From: Acidimicrobiia bacterium
GTDB taxonomy: Bacteria > Actinomycetota > Acidimicrobiia > Spongiisociales > Spongiisociaceae
Length of the DNA stretch: 46,999 nucleotides
Assembly (NCBI GenBank): GCA_022827785.1
Contig: JAJEIM010000017.1
Span: 1-46,999 of the forward strand
Direction: 5' to 3'
Positions 23,159-31,090 of this stretch are shown one piece after another. Under the pieces are notes generated by a model that was given only the letters and a program-made list of their open reading frames with translations, did no database searches and was not told the DNA's origin. A program made the position numbers and the translations under genes. Numbering within the stretch: position 1 is the stretch's first letter; each line of letters begins with the position of its first letter.

Positions 23159-25063
23159 GTGGACAGCGACCACAACCCGACCGCCCCCCTGCCGGAAGCC
23201 CCAGGCGTCCCGGGCACCAACGGCGGGGTAAGGGTCGACCGAGCGGACCGGATGGTGATCCGCTTCGCCGGCGACTCGGGTGACGGCATGCAGCTGGCCG
23301 GCAACCGATTCACCGACGCGGCGGCCATTTTCGGCAACGATCTGGCCACCCTCCCGACCTTCCCGGCCGAGATCCGCGCTCCCGCCGGCACCCTGCCCGG
23401 GGTGTCGTCCTTCCAGATCCAGATCGCCGACTGGGACATCCTCACCCCCGGCGACCGTCCCGGCGTCCTGGTCGCCATGAACCCCGCCGCGCTCAAGGTG
23501 CATCTCAAGGACCTCCGCGACGGTGGCATCCTGATCATCAACAAGGAGGCGTTCGACGAGCGCAACCTCTACAAGGCGGGGTTCGAGTCCAATCCCGTCG
23601 AGGACGGCACCCTGTCCGGCTACGACGTTCATGCGGTGCCCATGCAGACCCTGACCAAGGCCGCCGTGAAGGGCACGGGCGTGAGCGGGCGGGCGGTCCT
23701 CCGCTCCAAGAACTTCCTGGCTCTCGGCCTGATCCTGTGGATGTTCGGGCGTGACACCAAGGTGACCGAGGCGTGGGTGGCGAAGAAGTTCGCCAAGCTG
23801 GAGGCGGTGAAGAACGCCAACCTGGCCGCCCTCAAGGCGGGCTACAACTACGGCATCACCACCGGCAGCTTCGCTCGCCAGATCGAGGTGCGTCCGGCCG
23901 ACCTGCCGCCCGGCACCTACACCAACGTCAACGGCAACGCCGCCCTGTCGTGGGGCCTGATCGCCGGCGCCCAACTCGCCGGCCTGCCGCTCTTCTACGC
24001 CTCCTACCCGATCACGCCGGCCTCCGAGATCCTCCACGAACTGGTCCGGCATCGGAACTTCGGGGTGAAGACCTTCCAGGCCGAGGACGAGATCGCCGCG
24101 GCGGGGGCCGCCCTCGGGGCCTCTTTCGCCGGCTCGCTGGCCGTGACGGGCACCAGCGGTCCGGGCCTGTCGCTCAAAGGGGAGACCATCAGCCTGGCGC
24201 TGATGACCGAGCTTCCGATGGTCATCGTCGATGTCCAGCGGGGCGGTCCCTCGACCGGCCTTCCCACCAAGCCCGAACAGTCGGATCTCTTCCTGGCCGT
24301 GTGGGGTCGCCACGGCGAGTCACCGTTGCCGGTGGTAGCTGCGTCCTCGCCGTCCGACGCGTTCGAGGTGGCCATCGAAGCCTGCCGGATCGCCCTCAAG
24401 TACATGACTCCGGTCATCCTGCTGTCGGACGGCTACATCGCCACCGGCTCCGAGCCGTGGCGCCTGCCCGACATCGACGCCCTGCCGGAATTGGTGGCGC
24501 CGCTCGCCACCGGACCCAACGCGGGTGATCGCTTCCTGCCCTACCTGCGCGACATGGAGACGATGGCCCGTCCCTGGGCCATTCCTGGCGTGCCGGGCCT
24601 CGAGCACCGCGTGGGTGGTCTCGAGAAGGAGGAGGTCACCGGCAACGTCTCGTACGACCCGGCCAACCACCAGTTGATGACCGACATCCGGGCGTGGAAG
24701 ATCGCCAACATCGCCAACGACATCCCCGACGTGGAGGTCGACGATCCGGACGGGGCGGATCTGCTGGTTCTGAGCTGGGGATCCACGTTCTCGGCGGTCC
24801 GCGCCGGGGTCGGTAACGCCCGCAACCAGGGGGCCTCCGTCGCCTATGCCCGCATCCGCTACCTGAGCCCGTTCCCCGCCAACATGGCCACCGTGCTGAG
24901 CAGTTACCGCCAGGTCCTGGTCCCGGAGCTGAACATGGGTCAGCTGTCGAGGATGATCAAGGCGGAGTTCGTCACTCCGGTCCTCTCGGTGAACAAGGTC
25001 GAGGGGCAGCCCTTCACCTCCACCGAGATCGCCAACGAGATCATGAAGGTGACGGGACAGTGA
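23159..25063 (+). CDS. korA: 2-oxoacid:ferredoxin oxidoreductase, alpha subunit (gamma-alpha fusion)
   Basis: 634 residues from the GTG at 23159, preceded by GGAAAGAGAAG. Residues about 25-200 are the gamma-type domain (VIRFAGDSGDGMQLAGNRF, GVSSFQIQIADWDILTPGDRPGVLVAMNPAAL). About 260-480 is the pyrimidine-binding alpha domain (YASYPITPASEILHELVRH, FQAEDEIAAAGAALGASFAG, TSGPGLSLKGE, DVQRGGPSTGLPTKPEQSDL). A C-terminal transketolase-like domain follows. With KorB it forms an enzyme interconverting 2-oxoglutarate (or another 2-oxoacid) and acyl-CoA with ferredoxin. Overlap with korB is 4 nt. The substrate is inferred from similarity to actinobacterial KorAB. Confidence 0.93.
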   Translation: MDSDHNPTAPLPEAPGVPGTNGGVRVDRADRMVIRFAGDSGDGMQLAGNRFTDAAAIFGNDLATLPTFPAEIRAPAGTLPGVSSFQIQIADWDILTPGDRPGVLVAMNPAALKVHLKDLRDGGILIINKEAFDERNLYKAGFESNPVEDGTLSGYDVHAVPMQTLTKAAVKGTGVSGRAVLRSKNFLALGLILWMFGRDTKVTEAWVAKKFAKLEAVKNANLAALKAGYNYGITTGSFARQIEVRPADLPPGTYTNVNGNAALSWGLIAGAQLAGLPLFYASYPITPASEILHELVRHRNFGVKTFQAEDEIAAAGAALGASFAGSLAVTGTSGPGLSLKGETISLALMTELPMVIVDVQRGGPSTGLPTKPEQSDLFLAVWGRHGESPLPVVAASSPSDAFEVAIEACRIALKYMTPVILLSDGYIATGSEPWRLPDIDALPELVAPLATGPNAGDRFLPYLRDMETMARPWAIPGVPGLEHRVGGLEKEEVTGNVSYDPANHQLMTDIRAWKIANIANDIPDVEVDDPDGADLLVLSWGSTFSAVRAGVGNARNQGASVAYARIRYLSPFPANMATVLSSYRQVLVPELNMGQLSRMIKAEFVTPVLSVNKVEGQPFTSTEIANEIMKVTGQ

Positions 25064-26061
25064 CGTACACACGGGTCGACTTCCAGACCGATCAGGAGGT
25101 TCGCTGGTGCCCCGGATGCGGCGACTACACGATCCTCGCCTCGGTCCAGAACTTCATGGCGAATGCCGGTATCGAGCGGGAGAAGGTGGTGTTCGTGTCC
25201 GGGATCGGGTGCGCGGCCCGCTTCCCCTACTACATGAACGTCTACGGCATGCATGCGATTCACGGGCGGGCCCCGGCCATCGCAACCGGGGTGGCGGCCA
25301 CCAACCCCGAGCTGTCGGTCTGGGTGGTCGGGGGTGATGGAGACCTGCTGTCGATCGGGGGCAATCACCTGATCCACGCCATCAGGCGCAACCTGGATCT
25401 CACCATCCTGCTGTTCAACAACCAGATCTACGGGCTTACCAAGGGCCAGTACTCGCCGACTTCGGAGCCGGGAAAGGCCACCAAGTCCTCCCCCGCCGGC
25501 TCGATCGACCACGCCTTCAACCCGGTGAGCCTGGCCCTCGGCGCGGAGGCGAGCTTCGTGGCCAGGACTCTGGACATGGACCGCAAGCACACCACGGCCA
25601 TCCTCCAGGCCGCGCATGCGCACCGGGGCTCGGCGCTCATCGAGATCTACCAGAACTGCAACGTGTTCAACGACAAGGCCTTCATCCAGCTCACCGGCAA
25701 GACCGAGCGCTACGCCAACCGCATCGATCTGGTTCACGGGGCGCCGATCATCTTCGGTGCTCAGAAGGAGAAGGCGGTGGTGTGGGCCGGCGGTCGCGCC
25801 GAGATCGTCGACCGGGCCTCGGTCAACCCGTCCGACATCGTCGTCCACGACGCCCATGCCCAGGATGCCTCGGCGGCGTTCGCCCTGTCCCGGCTCTCGC
25901 ACGGACCTTACGGCCCGACCCCGCTCGGCGTATTCCGCAGCGTCCGGCGGCCCGTCTATGACGAGGTGCTCGACGAGGAGGTGTCAAGGTCCAGGGCGGC
26001 CCGCGGGGAGGGCGACCTCAAGGCCCTGGTGACCAGCCTGGGAACCTGGACGGTCGATTAG
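25060..26061 (+). CDS. korB: 2-oxoacid:ferredoxin oxidoreductase, beta subunit
   Basis: 333 residues, GTG overlapping the korA stop. It binds thiamine diphosphate and an iron-sulfur cluster: WCPGCGDYTILAS (Cys ligands), SGIGCAARFPYYMNVYGMHAIHGRAPAIA split around a conserved Cys, GDGDLLSIGGNHLIHAIRRN (ThDP/Mg motif GDG...N) and NNQIYGLTKGQYSPTSEPG. Matches the short KorB type working with the fused alpha subunit upstream. No ferredoxin gene was found in the window. The convergent region after it carries RNA copy D. Confidence 0.94.
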   Translation: MTYTRVDFQTDQEVRWCPGCGDYTILASVQNFMANAGIEREKVVFVSGIGCAARFPYYMNVYGMHAIHGRAPAIATGVAATNPELSVWVVGGDGDLLSIGGNHLIHAIRRNLDLTILLFNNQIYGLTKGQYSPTSEPGKATKSSPAGSIDHAFNPVSLALGAEASFVARTLDMDRKHTTAILQAAHAHRGSALIEIYQNCNVFNDKAFIQLTGKTERYANRIDLVHGAPIIFGAQKEKAVVWAGGRAEIVDRASVNPSDIVVHDAHAQDASAAFALSRLSHGPYGPTPLGVFRSVRRPVYDEVLDEEVSRSRAARGEGDLKALVTSLGTWTVD

Positions 26062-26171
26062 CCGCCCGCCGGTCTACGGATGGCGGTCCCTCGGGCCCGA
26101 CTGCATGGGCCGGGAATCGCATCACCCGGCACCGCCCTAACGATCGGCTTTGATCGTGAACGCTCCGCCGG

Positions 26172-26193
26172 CCAGCCCTCCTGAGGATTTTTT
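26172..26193 (+). terminator. Probable korAB terminator
   Basis: CCCTCCTGAGG gives a very short CCTC/GAGG hairpin followed by A and six T (26188-26193), then CGCGTTCTCGAGG as at 18500. The hairpin is weak, so this is less convincing than the copy C counterpart. Confidence 0.35.
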
Positions 26194-26213
26194 CGCGTTC
26201 TCGAGGAAGGGGG

Positions 26214-26242
26214 TTGAATCTGTCACAGGTTCACCATATGTT
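26214..26242 (+). promoter_or_regulatory. Promoter of repeated RNA element, copy D
   Basis: TTGAAT (26214-26219), 17-nt spacer starting CTGTCACA, TATGTT (26237-26242). Identical to copy C from the preceding T6 tract through the -10 box. Confidence 0.7.
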
Positions 26243-26248
26243 GTCTAT

Positions 26249-26425
26249 CGCCAAGCACCTATACCGGCCGAGGCTACGAGACCGATCGGAAAGGCCGGGA
26301 ACAAGGGAACATGACAGCTTATGGAGCGAGGGCTGAACCGTCCGGCAGCCGGCCGGGCGCGGCCTACCCCGCTCCAACAGGATGGGTGGTGGCGGGGGCG
26401 GGGCCCGGTGCGGAGCACCGGTTTT
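26249..26425 (+). ncRNA. Candidate small RNA, repeated element copy D
   Basis: About 177 nt, nearly identical to copy C at 18555. Inner hairpin CGTCCGG (26339-26345) with CCGGGCG (26353-26359). G-rich motif GGGTGGTGGCGGGGGCGGGG at 26384-26403. Terminator CCGGTGC-GGA-GCACCGG (26405-26421) and TTTT (26422-26425). Both ends of the unit carry a TTTTCGCG motif 234 nt apart (26188 and 26422), the same spacing as in copy C. Convergent with the quinone reductase gene. Confidence 0.65.
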
Positions 26426-26439
26426 CGCGACTTCTCGAA

Positions 26440-26631
26440 CTTTAGGCAGAAAACGCAGTACACCGCGCCCTCAACCTCAGGTTCGCCAGCCGAACGGGTG
26501 TCGGCAGAATCTTTAGGCAGAAAACGCAGTACACCGCGCCCTCAACCTCAGGTTCGCCAGCCGAACGGGTGTGGGCGGAATCTTTAGGCAGAGAACGCAG
26601 TACAGCGCGCCCTGAACCTGAGGTTCGCCGT
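26440..26631. repeat. 71-bp tandem repeat, three units (last one partial)
   Basis: Units start at 26440, 26511 and 26582 with CTTTAGGCAGARAACGCAGT. Each contains CCTCAACCTCAGGTTCG or, in the third, CCTGAACCTGAGGTTCG, with the palindrome AACCTSAGGTT. The first two units differ at only a few positions. There are no spacers of differing sequence, so it is not a CRISPR array. A shorter relative lies at 18745-18858. Confidence 0.85.
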
Positions 26632-26656
26632 GGCGTCCCTGGACCGCCGGGGGCGG

Positions 26657-27640
26657 CTAGGGGGCGGGGGTCAGCACGACCTTGCCGGTGGCTTCCCGGT
26701 TGGCGATGGTGGCGAGCGCCTCCACGGCTGACTCCAGGGGGAAACGGGCGCTGATCCGGGGGTCGATGATCCCTTTGGCGGTCCAGTCGACGAGGCGGGC
26801 GAAGTTGGCTCGATTGGCCTGGGGGTCCCGCTCTCCGAAGGCGCCCCAGAACACCCCTACGATCGAGCATCCCTTGAGCAGGGGCAGGTTCATCGGGGCC
26901 TTGGGGATCCGGCCGGACGTGAAGCCCGCCACCAGGATCCGGCCCTCCCAGTTGACGCAGCGCAGGCACTCCAGGAAGGTGTCCCCGCCCACCGGGTCGT
27001 AGATGACGTCGGCGCCTTGGCCACCGGTCAGTTCCTTGGTGCGCTCCTTGAGGGACTCGGTGGTGTAGACGACCACATCATCGGCGCCCAGCGACACGGC
27101 CGTCTCGGCCTTGGCCTCCGTTCCGACCGCCGCGATCACCCGGGCTCCCAGCGCCTTGGCGATCTGGATGCCCGCCGAGCCCACCCCGCCGGTCGCGCCG
27201 GTGATCAGCACCGTCTCGCCGGGCTCCAAACGGGCCCGGTCCACCAGGGCGTGGTAGCCGGTGCCGTAGGTGACCGACAGGCAGGCGCCCTGCTCCATCG
27301 TCACCTCCTCGGGCAGGCGGAACACCTGGTCGGCGGGCGCCACGAACATCTCCGCCATGGCCCCGACCAGGAGCTTGTAGCCGAAGGCCCGATCGCCCAC
27401 CGACACCTGCGTGACCCCATCCCCGATGGCCAGCACCCGCCCCGCCGCCTCCGCTCCGGCCACGAAAGGCAACTCGGGCCGATCCTGGTACAGGCCGGCG
27501 ATCACCAGAATGTCGGGGAAGTTGAGTCCGATGGCCTCGACCCCGATCAGAACCTCGCCGGGCCCCGGCGCCGGGTCGTCCACCTCCTCGTAGCTCAGGT
27601 TCCGGTAGTCACCCAACTCGTGGACAACTTGGGCCTTCAT
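26657..27640 (-). CDS. NADPH:quinone oxidoreductase family protein (zinc-free MDR)
   Basis: 327 residues. A medium-chain reductase of the QOR type: N-terminal GroES-like half (EDIL-type motif LNFPDILVIAGLYQ, GAEAAGRV), nucleotide-binding GATGGVGSAGIQIAKALGA (residues about 145-163), then DVIYDPVGGDTF and NPLLKGCSIVGVFWG-like LPLLKGCSIVGVFWG. No zinc-ligand Cys cluster is present. Likely reduces quinones or enones using NADPH; the physiological substrate is unknown. It lies 24 nt after the phosphofructokinase gene on the same strand, so probably one transcript. Confidence 0.9.
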   Translation of the reverse strand: MKAQVVHELGDYRNLSYEEVDDPAPGPGEVLIGVEAIGLNFPDILVIAGLYQDRPELPFVAGAEAAGRVLAIGDGVTQVSVGDRAFGYKLLVGAMAEMFVAPADQVFRLPEEVTMEQGACLSVTYGTGYHALVDRARLEPGETVLITGATGGVGSAGIQIAKALGARVIAAVGTEAKAETAVSLGADDVVVYTTESLKERTKELTGGQGADVIYDPVGGDTFLECLRCVNWEGRILVAGFTSGRIPKAPMNLPLLKGCSIVGVFWGAFGERDPQANRANFARLVDWTAKGIIDPRISARFPLESAVEALATIANREATGKVVLTPAP

Positions 27641-27664
27641 CCGCCTGCTACCTCACGACCCCGG

Positions 27665-28810
27665 TCAGTAGAGGAACATCGGCTTGCCGGCCAGGGCGCG
27701 CACCCTGGGCCGGTAGGCCTCGACGTCATAGAAGGCATCCACGTCGACCCGGCGGGCGCCCTCCGCCAGCACCTCGAGACCGGTGGTGGTGTAGACGCCC
27801 CGGCGGATCGCCACCATGTCCCCACTGGTACCGGCCAGCAGCATCTCTGCCGCCATGGTGCCGAAGTTGGCGCCCACCATCAGGTCCAGCACGTCCGGAG
27901 GACCGCTCCGCATCAGGTACCCGACCCGCTGGTTCATGATGCCGATGCCGGTCATCCGCTTGATGAGGTTGCCGGTCGTCTCGCCTATCCCGCCCAGCTT
28001 GCGATGGCCGTAGGCGTCGGCGGCGCCGCTCTCCACCCGCTCTCCACCCGTCATCGTGGCGCCTTCGGACACCACCACCACGGCGTAGCGGTTCGGGTTG
28101 GCCGCCCGGTCGGCGACCACCATGGCGGCCAGCCGCTCGATGTCGAACGGCACTTCGGCGATCAGGGTGCGGTCGGCGGAGGCCAGGTAGCCGGACACCA
28201 GGCTGGTCTCGCCCGAGTAGCGGCCGAACAACTCGACCACGGCCACCCGCTCGTGGCTCCCCACCGCGCTCCGCAGGTCGTTGATGAACCTCACCGAGCG
28301 GGTGACGGCGGTGGAGAAGCCGATGCAGTAGTCGGTCCCCGGCACGTCGTTGTCCATCGTCTTGGGAATGGCCACCACCGGGACGCCCTCGTGGTGCATA
28401 CGCAGGGCGTAGGAGAGGGTGTCGTCGCCTCCGATCGCCACCAGCGCGTCAAGGCCCACCCGCTCGATCACCCGCACGGCGTGATCGGTCAGGTCGTAGG
28501 GGGCCTCGGGTTCGGAGGGGGTGACGAAGGAGGGCAGGCTCCCCTCGCTCACCCGGCCCGGGTTGGTGCGGCTGGAGTGCAGGATGGTCCCGCCGGTCCG
28601 GTCGATGGTGCGCACCGCCGCAGGATCGAGCGGCATGGTGTGGGCGGAGATCGTGTCGGGATCGTCGGGGTCGATACCGAGCATGGCACCCCATCCTCGG
28701 CGCAGCCCCAGGACGGAATGGCCCGCCTCGTCCATCCGGTTGGTGAAGGACTTGATGGCCGGATTGAGTCCCGGGACGTCACCCCCGCCGGTCAGGATTC
28801 CGATGCGCAT
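27665..28810 (-). CDS. 6-phosphofructokinase, probably pyrophosphate-dependent
   Basis: 381 residues. N-terminal GILTGGGDVPGLNPAI, phosphate-donor loop AIGGDDTL and catalytic PKTMDNDVPGTDYCIGFSTA, with FGRYSGETSLVSGYLASADRTLIAEVPFD and GIMNQRVGYLMRSG. In characterised enzymes, Asp in GGDD together with Lys in PKT marks pyrophosphate as donor; ATP enzymes have GGDG and PGT. Both PPi residues are present. It phosphorylates fructose 6-phosphate, reversibly if PPi-dependent. GGGAGG precedes the ATG, and a GATAAT box lies about 32 nt upstream. Divergent from mce. Confidence 0.9.
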   Translation of the reverse strand: MRIGILTGGGDVPGLNPAIKSFTNRMDEAGHSVLGLRRGWGAMLGIDPDDPDTISAHTMPLDPAAVRTIDRTGGTILHSSRTNPGRVSEGSLPSFVTPSEPEAPYDLTDHAVRVIERVGLDALVAIGGDDTLSYALRMHHEGVPVVAIPKTMDNDVPGTDYCIGFSTAVTRSVRFINDLRSAVGSHERVAVVELFGRYSGETSLVSGYLASADRTLIAEVPFDIERLAAMVVADRAANPNRYAVVVVSEGATMTGGERVESGAADAYGHRKLGGIGETTGNLIKRMTGIGIMNQRVGYLMRSGPPDVLDLMVGANFGTMAAEMLLAGTSGDMVAIRRGVYTTTGLEVLAEGARRVDVDAFYDVEAYRPRVRALAGKPMFLY

Positions 28811-28900
28811 TCTGCCTCCCGGTCGGCGGCGACTGCTCCATTATCCCGGTCACGCTAACGGAATGCAGATCGGACCGGCCACCGGGTTACGCTCTCCGCC

Positions 28901-29308
28901 GTGAAGCTTCTCAACCTCGACCATGTGGCGATCGCGGTCCGCGACCTCGACCGGGCGCTGGACGATTACCGGCGGCGTTACGGGATAGAGCCCCTGTACC
29001 GGGAGGTGGTGGAGGACCAGGGGGTCGAGGAGGCCATGCTTCCGGTGGGCGGATCCTTCGTCCAGCTGATCGCTCCGCTGGCGGCCGACACTCCGGTGGG
29101 CCGCTTCCTGGAGCGCCGGGGCGAGGGGATGCATCACCTGGCGTTCGCGGTGGTGGACATAGAGGCGGCCCTCGCCCACCTCAAGGCGGAAGGCGCCCGC
29201 CTGGTGGACGAGACCCCCCGAACCGGCGGCCGCGGCACCCGGATCGCCTTCGTTCATCCGAAAGGTGGAAACCAAACCCTCGTGGAACTGGTCGAACTAC
29301 CTACATGA
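28901..29308 (+). CDS. mce: Methylmalonyl-CoA epimerase
   Basis: 135 residues from the GTG at 28901, 7 nt after a TACGCT -10 box (28888-28893), so probably leaderless. Vicinal-oxygen-chelate fold: LDHVAIAVRDLDRAL (metal His), FVQLIAPLAADTPVGRFLERRGEGMHHLAF in two blocks (second His) and TLVELVE (metal Glu). It interconverts (R)- and (S)-methylmalonyl-CoA in propionyl-CoA metabolism. The small gene downstream overlaps it by 4 nt. Confidence 0.9.
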   Translation: MKLLNLDHVAIAVRDLDRALDDYRRRYGIEPLYREVVEDQGVEEAMLPVGGSFVQLIAPLAADTPVGRFLERRGEGMHHLAFAVVDIEAALAHLKAEGARLVDETPRTGGRGTRIAFVHPKGGNQTLVELVELPT

Positions 29309-29580
29309 CCAGCAACGGCTCGTCTCATCGCGCCGGGGTGAAGTTCCGCATCGAGGGCGACGCCGCCGGACCGTACGAAGCGGCGGTGATCGCCGCCGTG
29401 CTCCAGCACGCCCTGGCGGAGGAACGCCGCAACGGCGCGCCCGCCCCGGCGCGGCGCTTCGCCAGCTGGACCATGGCCGAATGGAATCACCCCTACCACC
29501 GGCCCAGGCCCGCCGCCGGCACCCGGATCAACGGCGCCGCACGACCGAGCGCGCCTCGGCGGAGCCGGCCGCGTACGTAG
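29305..29580 (+). CDS. Small protein, possibly acyl-CoA carboxylase epsilon-like
   Basis: 91 residues, ATG overlapping the mce stop (ATGA), so translationally coupled. Residues 11-40 (VKFRIEGDAAGPYEAAVIAA then VLQHALAEE) have the size and beta-helix feel of the epsilon subunits of actinobacterial acyl-CoA carboxylases. SWTMAEWNHPYHRPRP resembles their Trp/Pro-rich end. Coupling to methylmalonyl-CoA epimerase fits a propionyl-CoA carboxylase helper. The match is loose, and a function-unknown protein is equally possible. Its 3' end overlaps the convergent murJ gene by 53 nt. Confidence 0.5.
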   Translation: MTSNGSSHRAGVKFRIEGDAAGPYEAAVIAAVLQHALAEERRNGAPAPARRFASWTMAEWNHPYHRPRPAAGTRINGAARPSAPRRSRPRT

Positions 29581-31087
29581 TGGCCAGGTAGGCCACCGCC
29601 GCCACCGCCCCTCCGGCCAGCGTGGCCAGCACCCCGGTCGACATGCCCGGCACCTGCCCTCCGGTTATCGCCGTGGCGGTCAGCCAACCGGCCGCTCCGG
29701 CGACCACCGTGCCCAGCGCCACCTGCCCGGCGGTCCGAACCATCCCCTCCAGTCCTTCGCCGCTGTGGAAACGGCGCCACAGCACCCAGAGGGTCAGTGC
29801 GTGACCGGTGACGGCGAGGGAGGCGGCCACGGCGATGCCGGGGACCCCTCCGATCCGGAACCCGAGAAAGTACAGGGGTATGGCGGGTAGCACCCAGGCG
29901 GTCCCGGCGATGACCGGAACCCACATCTGGCGGTGGGCGTAGAAGCTCCGGGCGAACAGCTGGTGGATGCCCCAGGCCGGAATACCCAGCGAATAGCCGA
30001 CCAGGGCAGCCGCCACCAGCACCGTGCCGTCCTCGCTGAACGCTCCGTGCTGGAAGGCGACCCGGACGGCGGGAAGGCTGACCGCCACCACGGCCGCCAC
30101 CGCTCCGCCCGACGCGAACAGCACCGTGCGGATGGTGCGGCCCATCGACTCCCGCATCTCGGCGCCGCGACCCTCCGCCACCAGGCGGGCGAGGAACGGG
30201 AAGGCGGCCACCCCGGCGGCCTGGGCGATCACGCCCACCGGCAGCATGTTGACCCGCCGGGCCAGGTTCAGGCCGAAGATCGACCCGTCCGAAGCCGCTG
30301 CCGCCACCACCTTGCCGATGGACTCGTCCAGCACCACGATCGACTGGCCCAACATCAGCGGGAATGCCAGCACCAGGTATTCCCGGAAGGCGGGATGCCG
30401 GAAGTCGGGAACCGCCATGCGCACCCGGAAGCCCGCCCGGGCGGCTCCCCACCACTGGACCGCGAAGTTGCCGATCGAAGCTCCGGCCACCGCGCCGACG
30501 ATGAAGCCCGTGGCCGAAGCCTCGCCGGACGATGTTCCCACCAGGCCACCCACGATGATTCCGAGGTTGTAGATGATCGGGGCCAGAGTCGGGACCAGGA
30601 ACCTCCCGTGGGCGTACTGGACCGCGGTGAACAGCCCGCCCAGCACGAAGAAGACCTGCGCCGGCAGCACCAGCCTGGTGAGGCGGGCCACCTCGGCCAG
30701 CTGCGTGGCGTCGAGACGGTCACCCGATCCGAAGAGCCACCCCACCACCAGGTCGGCGGCCAGAGCCGCCGCGACGGTCAGGCCGATGATGAGCAGCGCC
30801 ACCGGCCCCAGCACCGCGTTGAAGGCGGTCCGGGCCCCTGCGTCGTCGCCTCTTGCCCGATACCTGCTGAGAATGGGGATGAACGTGATGGCCAGGAAGC
30901 CCCCGGCAAGCAGGTAGTTGAGGAAGTCGGGGATGATGAAGGCGGCCTCGTAGGCATCGGCGGCCGGGCTGTCGCCCAGCCGGTTGGCCAGGACCACGTT
31001 GCGGGCGAATCCCAGGATGCGGGACACCAGGATCCCGATAGCGACCACCGAGGCGGCCCGGGCGATCCCGCCGGTAGGCCAGCGCAT
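29528..31087 (-). CDS. murJ: Lipid II flippase MurJ (MviN family)
   Basis: 519 residues, about 13-14 membrane helices, the usual MurJ core. Family motifs: SRILGFARNVVLANRLG, ADAYEAAFIIPDFLNYLLAGGFLAITFIPILSRY (two blocks), NMLPVGVIAQAAGVAAFPFLA, FQHGAFSED and ARSFYAHRQMWVPV. It moves lipid-linked peptidoglycan precursor to the outer face of the membrane. The start is 3 nt after the stop of the PHP gene, so they form an operon. It lacks the cytosolic pseudokinase extension of mycobacterial MviN. The 3' end overlaps the small gene at 29305. Confidence 0.93.
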   Translation of the reverse strand: MRWPTGGIARAASVVAIGILVSRILGFARNVVLANRLGDSPAADAYEAAFIIPDFLNYLLAGGFLAITFIPILSRYRARGDDAGARTAFNAVLGPVALLIIGLTVAAALAADLVVGWLFGSGDRLDATQLAEVARLTRLVLPAQVFFVLGGLFTAVQYAHGRFLVPTLAPIIYNLGIIVGGLVGTSSGEASATGFIVGAVAGASIGNFAVQWWGAARAGFRVRMAVPDFRHPAFREYLVLAFPLMLGQSIVVLDESIGKVVAAAASDGSIFGLNLARRVNMLPVGVIAQAAGVAAFPFLARLVAEGRGAEMRESMGRTIRTVLFASGGAVAAVVAVSLPAVRVAFQHGAFSEDGTVLVAAALVGYSLGIPAWGIHQLFARSFYAHRQMWVPVIAGTAWVLPAIPLYFLGFRIGGVPGIAVAASLAVTGHALTLWVLWRRFHSGEGLEGMVRTAGQVALGTVVAGAAGWLTATAITGGQVPGMSTGVLATLAGGAVAAVAYLATTYAAGSAEARSVVRRR

Positions 31088-31090
31088 GCT

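Larger units (their letters stand above)
26062..26656. other. Convergent intergenic region holding RNA element copy D and a 71-bp tandem array
   Basis: In order: about 110 nt with short hairpins, a T6 tract (26188-26193), promoter and RNA of copy D (26214-26425), then three 71-bp units (26440-26631). The quinone reductase gene ends at 26657 on the opposite strand. No reading frame with an RBS was seen. Confidence 0.65.

Noticed and set aside
22987-23283. 98-codon frame starting just after the korA promoter
   Set aside because: Arg/Gly-rich composition without an RBS, overlapping the start of korA in another frame.
26440-26631. Possible CRISPR array
   Set aside because: Repeat units are contiguous 71-bp near-identical copies with no variable spacers, and no cas genes are present.
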